From Actinostola sp. cb2023 (Eukaryota > Cnidaria > Anthozoa > Actiniaria > Actinostolidae): DNA of 64,000 nt. This document shows positions 9,964-22,300 of this stretch, piece by piece. Position numbers and translations under genes: made by a program. The notes under the pieces are model-generated. The model did not search any database. It worked only from the letters and a program-made list of their open reading frames with translations, and had not been told where the DNA came from. The stretch spans positions 161,494 through 225,493 of the forward strand of contig JAUJYZ010000453.1 of NCBI GenBank assembly GCA_033675265.1, written 5' to 3'. How positions within the stretch are numbered: the stretch's first letter is position 1; every line of letters starts with the position of its first letter.

Positions 9964-12900
9964 GTTATTATTATTACAATAGTGTGATTAGCACGTTCTC
10001 CTACCTCTTCTTCTTGTTTTGCCATGTTTTCAAACTTCGCTCTCAAACCACCAGCTGATCCCGAGTCTAAAAAAAAAAACGAAAAAAGTTTTGAAATAAG
10101 TACACCTAACAAATGCGACCAATCAGAGAAGACATGACGAACTTTACCTCCTCGTGGTTTTGCTGTTCGATATTCTGATTTGACTTCCTGCATGTCGTCA
10201 TAACCACCGGCAGACTGTGACATGATAAACAGTGTAATCATAACTATTACAATTTCCTCAAATCTGATTGGTTGAGAGATATCGTATTTTAGCATTAATT
10301 GGACAGTTGTAATCGGACAGTTGCAAGAGCCAATCACATCACACCTTTTCAGCAAAATGCGCGCGCTATCACACAATCGTTACGCTATCGAGCGCGCACT
10401 CAAGATATTTTTCACTAATTTTTCTCGCTTTTTCATCCACATGTCATTGTTTTGGGGCATTTTACTGGTTAGCATTGTTTATCATTGAAATCCTTTTTCC
10501 CGCTACGCGGTCGAGCAATTTTGTTTATCCCTCGTCTGATTACAGACCGAATTGGACTCCACTCAGTCCTATTACCATTATTAATCACTAACTGGGAGTT
10601 CACAGCAAAGAAGATATAAAAACATATCAACAAAGAAAAGTCAACGGTTTCTCCACAGGCAGCCAACAATTTATTTCTGAGGCTAATTATGTATGCGCGC
10701 GTCTTTTTGATGGGTTTCCTGTGGTGGAGAGCGCGGATTACGTTGATTTATTGGGCTCCCTGTGCTTTGTAATGTAAACGCGCGATTGAACGTAAATGCG
10801 CGCGTTTTCCTTGCGAAAAACACAGGGAGCCCAATATAATACGTATTGCTCGTGTTCCACCACAGGAAACCCATAAAAAGACGCGCGCATTTATTATAAT
10901 TAGGTTCAGAAGAAATTGTTGGGCTGCCTGTGGTTTACCTTGTCCATAAGTTCTGTCTGCACGCCGTACTTGCCACCAAAACCCTTTGAGTAATCTGAAT
11001 AGAAAATATGTGGAGTCAATATAATAACGACACAAAATCTGACTCCACAAGATGTTTTTGCTGCTCATCCAAAATGGCGGCATGTGTTGTTGCATACCCT
11101 ATTCTCGCCCCAGTCTCCACTACTCGGCACCAGTACTCTCTCGCTATTCTATTCTGCTCAGCCGATAACACCTAACTGAATTAGCCATTACCTAAACGAG
11201 CAGGGGACTGGGAACGAGTTTTTTTTAGAATTAATGCAAAAGTACGAAATTAAGTTTATGACATGTTGAAATTAGTAGAGTGCAAACCATATGTCCGTGA
11301 AATAGTACTATTACTAAATAGTACTAAATAGTGTTATCTCTATTGTTTTCTATTGTTTCATCAGTACTATTTAGTACTAATTAGTTAGTTCACGGACATA
11401 TGGTTTGCACTCTATCTGTGCAAAGTTTGATGTAATTTGAGCGAATTCTGTCGGAATTATAAACTTTTGAAATTGTGTTGTCCAGCCAAAATTTTACAGT
11501 GAATGTATGGTTTGGCTGGACAACGTCAAAAATTTACAGAGTTTGTATGGGAAAATAGACATCTTTGATGCCCTCTAGCATCGTCAATATTAAGCCGAAG
11601 TTCACCAAACTTTCCAGACTAGCTAAGTTTGATCTGCTCTCTCAGAAAATGATGCCCACTTTTGCTAGTTTCTTATTGAATTAGTTTTACGGACTTGGTC
11701 CCAGTCCCCTGTTCGTTTTGGTAATGGCTAATACACCTCGTCAGTTGATCAATCAAGACTGCGATGTACATAACATGCAGATGAAGAGAATATTGCCGTG
11801 CTTATTAAAATGTTAGTACTATTTTCCTTTCTACAAATCATTTAGTGAGTTTGAAGTCAGTTCAGCACTAGAGAGACATGGAAAAGGAAACTGAGGGGAA
11901 AGATTTACCTTTTTGTGAATCGTGCATTTCTGTCTTTCCTTTATAATCGTAGCCTACGGCAGACTACAATGAAAAGAACAAAACATACTGCAACATACAT
12001 TAACACTTTACTCACATCGCATGGGGCCGATACAATGGTTCAAAGGTTTTTTCCACACAATATATTAAATCACAAGTACATAATCTGAATAAATAGTGGA
12101 AGGTTGCAGGAGAACAACCCTAAGGGTTGATATAAAGGATCCTGCAACCCATAGAAAGTGAACTATATATTGAAGGGTTAATATAAAAGATCCTGCAACC
12201 CATAGAAAGTGTCAAGTATGTGTAACAGCAAATACACAGCAAAGTGAACTATATATTAAATCAGTATTAAATTTGCATAGAGATTGACAAAAAAGAGCGC
12301 ATAAATACGATAAATTACAAAGGAATTCAAAAGCCAAAGGGACATTTCTTATTGAGATAAAAGGAATGCCAACATCATGCACCTACCTTGTCTACTCTGT
12401 CCTTTTCAACACCAAATTTGCCGCCAAATCCTTTTGAAAAATCTTTCAATGAAAAAACAATGTTTAAGTCTTGTGTTTTACTTCTTTCTTTCACGACAAT
12501 CATCGATAATACAGATCTAATATGTACCTTTAGTTGATGCATGGGCCTCGGTCTTTCCCTCGTAGTCATAGCCTACTGCAGACTATCAAGAGTTGCAAAG
12601 GATTTTAAACAGAATGACTGATGTACAAATAGCACAAATATTAAACGTATTTACTCACTTTGTCCACTCTGTCCTTCTGTACGCCGTACTTGCCGCCAAA
12701 TCCTTTAGAGTGATCTGAAACACAAATAACAATCATCATCATATCATGTTTTTACAATAACAGAGCGTAATCGCGCAATCTGATTGGCTCTCAGCCGTTG
12801 TCAATAAAAGTACAGACACATAGAATGACGAATCGCTCGCTCACGGAGCCAGCGTACGCTTGGAACAGTTTTTGTTTCAAACCTTTTCCTTGTTTTTGGA

Positions 12901-13259
12901 TGATTTTGTGACTTTGTTTTTGTAAAAAAAAAAAAAAATTGCAGATAGTTATTTTGTTGTCTGTACTCTTATTGACACACACTTGACGTCATAAAATGTC
13001 CTAAACTCAAGTGGGTTGCAATTTGTAACACAGACGACAAGAGTAGACCATTAGAACCCATGCAATTCAAGCCCATATTGATATAATCACAAGCAGAAGG
13101 CAAATACAGAATTATTATTATATTATTATTATTATTAATCTTATAGTCTCAGTGCAAGAATTCTAATAAAGGTTCTCGAGTTTTGAGGAGTCTTGCCGAC
13201 AGCAAACCTCAAGAAAGATTACCATGGTCAATGTGCAACCTTTACATAACAATAGTTAT

Positions 13260-13331
<72 letters not shown>

Positions 13332-13345
13332 TAATAATAATTAAT

Positions 13346-13377
<32 letters not shown>

Positions 13378-16300
13378 CCATTACCTTTTTGTGAATCGTG
13401 CAATTCTGTCTTTCCTTCATAGTCGTAGCCTACGGCAGACTACAATGAAAAGAACACTGCAACATACATCAACACTTAAAAAACTTACATTACATTGCAA
13501 ACTAAAAATACTTGCATAAATGGCTGCTGCTAATTTGCATAAAAGCCAAAATCGATTATTTTGGGAAAAGTAAATATTTCGATATGATAGAATGTGATTA
13601 TCTAAATACTGTGTGTGTGTTTTGAAACCAAATAATAAATCCCTGAGATGTGATCATTTTAAATTATGAAATTGCACCAAAACGACGCCACCAAAAAATA
13701 CACACAAAATCTATAGTTTTGATCTGTCACAAGAAACTTGTCAGAAATTAACAGGGGGAGGGGGGATGGAGATCTTAAATTGAGCGTTGAAAATGTTGTG
13801 ACCCTCCCCTAGCGATGGGAATGAAATTTCCTGACCCAAAATTCTCCCTTTTTCATTGCCTATTTTTTCATGACCCTCCTTTCAAGGGCTCAAAAAGTTA
13901 TGACCCTCCCCCATTTTCCACCCCCTCTCCCCCTGCTAATTTCTGACAAGTCCCTAACTCCGATGATATTTTGTCTACAGCAAAGAAGCTTTCCAAATAT
14001 GTTGATTTCCGGCTATAGGTACTGTTTTAGATGACAGTCATTATTTGTACCAGAAACGTATCGTATCGCCAAACTAAAAATACGCCATTATGAAAGAGGT
14101 CCATGGGACCGATACAATGCCAACATCATGTACCTACCTTGTCTACTCTGTCCTTTTCAACACCAAATTTACCACCAAATCCTTTTGAAAAATCTTTCAA
14201 TGAAAAAACAATGTTTAAGTCTTGTGTTTTCTTTCTTTCTTTCACGACAATCATCGATAATACAGATCTAATATGTACCTTTAGTTGATGCATGGGCCTC
14301 GGTCTTTCCCTCGTAGTCATAGCCTACTGCAGACTATCAAGAGTTCAAAGGATTAACATTCAAAGAACTATTCACTCTTACGATGTGTACGTTTTTATAA
14401 TACCGTGACGTCATCTCCAACGTCACATCGATGGCGTCATCAACTATAATAAAATGCTTATTTGGTCCATGAAGATTTTATATACATAGTTTTTATTTTT
14501 ATTTCCATTGTTTTACACACGACCCCACAAGCTTTTCAGCTTTAATTTTAATCGTGTATAAATAAAGTTATTGTATTATATTGTATTGTATTGTATTGAA
14601 GTTTGTTGATTAAGGAACTAAAAGTAATAAAACAGCTCCATAACAACGGAGTCTGATAAATAGGTAAACCCCTTAAACACGAAACCGCGCTATAAAAGGG
14701 CCTGTGCCAGGCAGCTAACACCTTCAGTTGTCAGTCATCCATCGTACTGTCAAGAGCTCTGCATCGTAACAATGGGCGCGAAATTTAAATTCAAAAAATT
14801 GATTTTCAAATTGTTGACTTTCTTCGTTCTTTTAATAACATCAAGAACTCATTTTCAAAATCTTGTTATTAGCTTTGAATGATCAGTTTTGAAAATATTG
14901 ATATTTAGCTCAGTTTTATCGAAGTCCAGTTGAATAATAATTATGAACTTTGAGTCGTTCAATACGACATGAATACGAAGATGTTACTCCACCATTTCAA
15001 ATTGATTCAACTGAGCTGGAAAGGTGTGAAATGAAGGCGGTCCAATCCCTTTTATAGCGCGGTTTCGTGTTTAAACAGAATGATTGATGTGCAAATACAG
15101 TGGAACCTCTCCTTACGGACACCTCATTACGGATACTTTTTTTCTGGCCCTTCGGTGTCCGTATTATAGAGGTTCCACTGTACCACAAATATTAAACGTA
15201 TTTACTCACTTTGTCCACTCTGTCCTTTTGTATGCCGTATTTGCCGCCAAATCCTTTAGAGTGATCTGAAGCACAAATAGTGGTAAATACCATTAAAATC
15301 TGAGAAATAACATTTTGTTTTGTAAATAACTTTATTCTGTATTTCACAAAGATACATAATGGGTTACACTTAAAATTATATTTTACATATTATATATTCT
15401 GATTATACACCTAATTTCAAAAACGTGTTCAAATAGCCAAATACGAATTCATTCAAAAAGACTAAAGAAACAGTTCAGCTTGAGTGCACTTCTTTTGTCT
15501 TTTAATGAAATCCTATTGCTTGATTTCATTAGACGTCACTTCCGGTCTCGTGAGGAATTTTCATCAGCTGAATTGCAACTTTTCAATAGAATACTCTCTG
15601 CTTGATAGCACATGGAGGGCAGTGTTTGCCCGTCATTTGAAGCAAATAATGAGATAAAAGGAGTTTTAACAGCTGATTGAAAGCAAGCAATTTGGCTTTT
15701 TTGATTATTATTGGACAACGTTTTTGAAATTAGGTGTATACAACATTAGCACTATTAAACTAACATTGCTTCTTTTAGTTTAGCAAATTTTGTCAGGTGG
15801 AAATGAATTTTGTTATTCTTATAACAGCTATTGATTTCTCTATTTTTTCATAGTACTTTAGTAGTGCTTTGTAGCCTTTTAAATTAATGCAACTTGCATT
15901 ATCTTTTCTTTAGTATATAGCTAATTGCATAATCGTTGTCGGGTCGAAAATCATGAAAACTATGACCAAAAGGAATTCTGGGAAATTAAAACCCTCAAAT
16001 AACAACGTCAAATCATCGACCTTTTTATCCAGACTTGTAGAATCTTAGTTAAATAGCTCATATACCTTCAAAACTACGAGAACCTTGAATATACATGTAT
16101 CTGTATGTAATGCAGGTCATGAACTGATTTCCCATCCATACTTGCAGTCTCAGCTTCTATGATTTATGATTTTCAACCCGACAACGATTATGCAATTAGC
16201 TATATATAAAGTTTGTAAACTAGAAGTAAGAAATCAATTGTTGGTACAATCTCTTTGGATCGAGACCCTATAACTATCAGGCTAAAATTCAATTCAGGCA

Positions 16301-19300
16301 TGATAATATTATAGTTTCTTAACCACAAGGCAATATCATTGTATAGTTTAGACGAAATATAACACTTTACAAAGAAGTGTTCAGTAGTTTCAATGTCCTT
16401 ATTACATAAAGAACAAAGCGATGAATCTTTCATTTTAAATCTTGCCAAGTCCTTGTTCAGGTAGTAGTAGTATAACTTTATTTATTCACGGTAAAATCAT
16501 CAGGATTTACAACTTTTAGATAATAAAAATAACTGATATAATAACTACAATAACAAATTCTATAACTATAAAATATTAAAAACAAAAGAACCTGCTTTAC
16601 ATGAATGCCGTGCTTCTACTTAATATAGCTAATTGGTAGAGAAGAAACTGCTGCAGCCTGAGCGAAAATTGCTTAGAGTTCTGGCCTGCCGCAACTCCAC
16701 AGGGAGGCTATTCCATAACACCGCACCACTATAACTAAAGCTATTTTTTAGGAAGTTAGTGCGAGGAAATGGAATAGCGAGTTTGCTCTCGGTGTCTCTT
16801 AGAGAATAAAGGTAAAGGCAATTCATTAGTATTCTATACTGAAACCATCTCAAGTTAGTATCGATGGTAATTCTATAGACAAGGTTGTAGGCCTCGCCCC
16901 ATTCGATATTATCATTGAGAAGAATCCTTTGCCAACTTCTTTCTGAAGTCGGTGGTAAATACTTTTTGTGAACTAGTTCGTTATAAAGTTAATTTGCCAG
17001 CTATTATGATTTGCCTCATTGAAGTGTCTGCTTGACCACAATAATTCATATTATTTCTTAAGGTTCTTTTCCACTGTGCTGGAATGGCATCAACTAGACC
17101 CCACCATATTAACCAGTCCTTATTTGAAACCCCTTTCTCTTCTACCTTCTCCCAGTGGAAGCCCCTATTTGGATCCCAGAGGTCATTAACCACTCGTATG
17201 TTCAAGTGCTGTAGCCGTCGCCTATAGGTTTCGTCACACGATATCTTAATGTATTTGTTGTTCCAAAGAGACTGCCTTAGAATATTATTCAAATGGATAT
17301 CCACTTTTATAAGACTGAGCTCCGCCCAAGTCAGTAAAACATTCCGGTAAAATACGGGTAGGTCCTCTGGTATAGTTTCTTTATTAAAGTTAGATTGAAT
17401 ACAGTTTATCCCTCCAATAGTTTCTAGTTTTGTCATTGGTAAAACCTTCCAATATTTGCTTCCGCCATCCAATAATCTAACTGCCCACTTAAAAAGACAG
17501 CTTTAACCATACTACCGAAATCAGGGAGTTTAAGACCTCCTTCTTCACGGGTACCAATTAAGGTGTTATATTTGATCTTTGCTTTTCTACCATTCCAGAT
17601 AATTAGAAGTTAACAATTTCCGATTTGACTAGTTTTATAAAAGACTCACTGACTCCAGTTTTTGAGCAAACGAAATACAGCTTCGAGAGTCCAAGTGTAC
17701 GTACTATTTTTTTTTTGTATTTTTCCTATGAGTGCAAGAGCTCTGGTTTTCCAAAGCAATAATGTCGTTTTAAAATTTTCCAGGATTCTTTCAAAATTGT
17801 TTTTGTAGAGGTATTTCTTGTTATGTGAGAAATGCATTCCTAGTATTTTAATTCCTGTCTCATGAAAATTGATCCACTTTCATTCTTTACATGCTTGATC
17901 GGTGACCACATATTCCTTCTTAGGACCTATCCAGCCAATTTCTGATTTCTCCAGATTTATTTTTAAAGACGAGTACTCGTGAAACCTTTCTGCAGCTCTT
18001 CTAGAACTCTTATAAGAGAATCCGAATTCCTCAAAAAAAGGTAGTATCATCCGCGAAGAGTAAAATTTTTATTGAAAAAACTAAACTAAAACCTTTGATT
18101 TCGTTATTTCCCCGTATCATAGAGGCCATGATTTCTATTACTAATACAAATAAATATGGAGATATAGGGTTCCCCTGTTTAGTACCTCTCTTGTACTCAA
18201 AGAATTCAGTCGCAGTACCGTTATTGATGACACATCCTTTTGTGTTGCATAATAACATCCTTATCCAATTAATAAAATTTTCCCCAAAGCCAAAATGTTT
18301 AAGAGTTGCCCAAATGAAGTTATGCTCTATGCTGTCGAATGCTTTCTCGAAATCAGCAGCAAAGAGGAGAAGTTGTTCTTCTTTAACTAGAGTAGGATCT
18401 ATTAGATCTTCAATAAATCTTATGGGTTCATCTATATTTCTGAGAAATAACATATTTTAAAAATTCACTCTTACTCTTATGTGAAAAGTTGAATCAAACG
18501 CACCCAACATAGCTGTTTTTAAACGTTTTTTAAAAAGGTGCTTAAAAGTACCTGTGGTTGATTTGTGTGCTTCTGTCTTCCCTTCATAATCATAGCCTAC
18601 AGCAACCTAATAAAACAACAAAACCATACAATTGAAAATATATCGATAAAGAAAGGTTTAGAGTGACATAAAGTGACAAGCAAACACAGATCATCACAAG
18701 AAGAGAACTGGCCAAACACTATTGGTGGAAGAAGTTAAAGAAAGGATGTATTCGATATGTATTGACATTGACAGAGATGGCAAGAGGAAAAGAAGCCAAT
18801 AAATTATTTAAACAAAATCATTTTTGATATCACATCCATGGTAGATGGTGCAACATTCCACATGGTAGATCAGGTGAAAATCATCCATGTTTTAAATGTA
18901 GTTGCTTAACTTTACTTTACAAGTGATGGTAGATGGTGCAACATGCTGCATGGTATAATGAATTATAAAAAACATGACATCACTGTTGCGGATGGTGCAA
19001 ATATCTTTGGGAGATGCTAAACAACATCCATGGCAGATGGTACTGGCTACTTTCATCAGCATGGCAGTGATGTAGTCTCCGCAACATTTTTACAGCTTAA
19101 ATCCAAATGAAAGAATGGAGATAAGTTGTACTACATCAACATGTCAACATTTTTTCTCATAAGGGCAAAAAATCAAATCAGATGGTACAATTTTGTTGCA
19201 GACTACCACTTTTGAGAGGTAAATCTAAAATGTCAGGTATAATTTGAGCCAAATGGTATAATAGCAAATTTCATTCATGTCTTCTCTGTATGTGAGAACA

Positions 19301-22300
19301 AAATACAGCAGAATCCACTGTTTTGTGGCTTAGTACAACCACTTTGCACTACATGTTTACCAGATGTAGGAGTGGGCACTAGTAAACTTCTGAGCATATC
19401 CAGTATTGTGGGTAATTTTATTTGGCTTTACAACTTTGTAAGGCATGTCAGGCCTATATTTCTCAGTGAATTTCACTTTCTCTAGCAGTACTGAAATATT
19501 GTGATTTTTATTACATGATGTAGTCTCCGCAACGTACATTGTAGTCTCCGCAACAGCACCATCATTTAAAATTGTTAATTGTGATGGGTTCTTATACATG
19601 CATACAAGTTAATATGGCATCACATTAAACCAGATAGCATGCCATAAAGTTTAAGACAGACAGACACTGTAAATTATCCCAGATTCAGATTACTTGATGT
19701 GTAGATGGTGGATCAGCATGACAGAATCTGTACATGTACTTGATTGCATTGTGTGCAACACTCCATAGTAAGATTTTGCTTATGATATTGTCACATTGTG
19801 CTCAAACTTCAAAATTTGTTCTTTAACTGCTTAGTCCTTGTTGTTATTGCTGCATTTGAATCAAAGTACCTGATGTAGTCTCCGCAAGTAGTCTCCGCAA
19901 CAGCACCATCATTTAAAATGGTATGATGGGTGCATGAGGAATCCATGTTAAATGTTTTGGTATTTATATAAGCATAGAAAGCCCTTTAGTGTAAAGCAGA
20001 CAGACATTTCAGATTTATCATAGATTCAGAGAACTTTTCACATTATGTGATGTATTGAAAATAAAGATTTTTCTGTGTAGTCTCCGCAACAGCCATATAA
20101 CTTAGTGTGACATTCCAATCATCTGATTAGGGGTGAATCACACTACTCTTGTTCATAGCTCTAATAGACATCCACCATACAAAAGTGGAATGGATCTCCT
20201 ATGCAGTCTAGATTTCAAGATATGTAATGGGGAAGGTCTCTGAATGTAGTCTCCGCAACAGACGACTTACTGTGGAATGACCCTGCAACATCCATGGGAG
20301 ATGGTACAACATCCATGGCAGATGGTGCAACATCCATGGTAGATGGTGCAACATCCATGGGAGATGGTGCAACATCCATGGCAGATGGTGCAACATCCAT
20401 GGTAGATGGTGCAACATCCATGGTAGATGGTACAACATCCATGGCAGATGGTGCAACATCCATGGGAGATGGTACAACATCCATGGCAGATGGTGCAACA
20501 TCCATGGCAGATGGTGCAGCATCCATGGGAGATGGTGCAACATCCATGGCAGATGGTGCAGCATCCATGGTAGATGGTGCAACATCCATGGTAGATGGTG
20601 CAACATTCATGGCAGATGGTGCAACATCCATGGGAGATGGTGCAGCATCCATGGTAGATGGTGCAATATCCATGGCAGATGGTGCAACATCCATGGGAGA
20701 TGGTGCAGCATCCATGGTAGATGGTGCAACATCCATGGTAGATGGTGCAACATCCATGGGAGATGGTACAACATCCATGGCAGATGGTGCAACATCCATG
20801 GTAGATGGTGCAACATCCATGGAGATGGTGCAACATCCATGGGAGGCAGATCCATGGTGCAACATCCATGGGAGATGGTGCAACATCCATGGTAGATGGT
20901 GCAACATCCATGGTAGATGGCAACATCCATGGCAGCAACATCCATGGTAGATGGTGCAACATCCATGGGAGATGGTGCAACATCCATGGTAGATGGTGCA
21001 ACATCATCCATGGTAGATGGTGCAACATCCATGGGAGATGGTACAACATCCATGGGAGATGGTGCAACATCCATGGGAGATGGTGCAACATCCATGGTAG
21101 ATGGTGCAACATCCATGGGAGATGGTGCAACATCCATGGGAGATGATGCAGCATCCATGGTAGATGGAGCAACATCCATGGTAGATGGTACAACATCCTT
21201 GGGAGATGGTGCAACATCCATGGGAGATGGTGCAACATCCATGGGAGACGATGCAACATCCATGGTAGATGGTGCAACATCCATGGGAGATGGCACAACA
21301 TCCATGGGAGATGGTACAGCATCTATGGGAGATGGTACAACATCCATGGTAGATGGTGCAACATCCATGGTAGATGGTGCAACATCTATGGGAGATGGTA
21401 CAACATCCATGGTAGATGGTGCAACATCCATGGGAGATGGTTTTATTAATTATGTCTTCAGTTCACCTTGTCGACTCTGTCCTTTTCTATTCCATATTTG
21501 CCTCCAAAACCCTTAGAGTAATCTGATAAAAATGTATTGATTCTTATTAATAAATTGCATGTCAACATGTGATTGGTTATTACCACTAATTGCAAATGAA
21601 GATTGCATACATGTGATTAAGTTTTAGATACACTGTACTTGTAGGTGGAATTGCATCCAAAAACACATACAATGTGCATCCAAAACAGACAGACTAAAGC
21701 ACTGAACATTTCTGGTTTTGCTCATCACAGAAACTGTTTTCTGTACCTTGCTGGGAGTTATGCTTTGAAAGCTTGGCTTCATAATCATAACCTACAGTGT
21801 TCTTAAATGAGAAAGTACAAAGGTATTGTTAGATACGTTTACTATTAATTTGGGTATACCCAAGGGTGTTTGTCAGCTGTACAACACCCAATGAAAGGTA
21901 TATGTTTTGCGAGGAGTTTCAAAACACAGATTTTCATTGTATTTTTGAAACTGAAACACATTTTATGTTTGTATTTATTCCATGTGCAGGGCCAAGCTTT
22001 GCTTGGGCTTAGAGTCCCTACATAGCCCTGATAAGCTGTTAAATAAAAATGTTACCAACCACAAAACAACCAAGTTGCCATCCATAGGTTATAATTTATT
22101 GATCATTATAGTTGTCTTTATCTACATAATAATGATAATAATAAGATACTGGGAGCATTCCACGGAGTGTCGATACACTATACATGTATGTACATGTATA
22201 TGTATGTACATGTATGTACATGTATATGTACATGTATATCACATGTATCTAGATTAAACATCAATGTTCATACTTTGTCTTGTCTGTCTTTCTGTACACC

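Noticed and set aside
9909..10376. 155-codon minus-strand frame taken as a separate gene
   Set aside because: It runs through cortactin exons 18 and 19 plus the intron between them; the splice sites and cortactin similarity explain it.
20208..21516. Long open frames with MDVAPS, GATSMG or LPWMLHH units on both strands
   Set aside because: They are translations of the 18-bp minisatellite in an intron; any stop-free 18-bp unit opens all frames.
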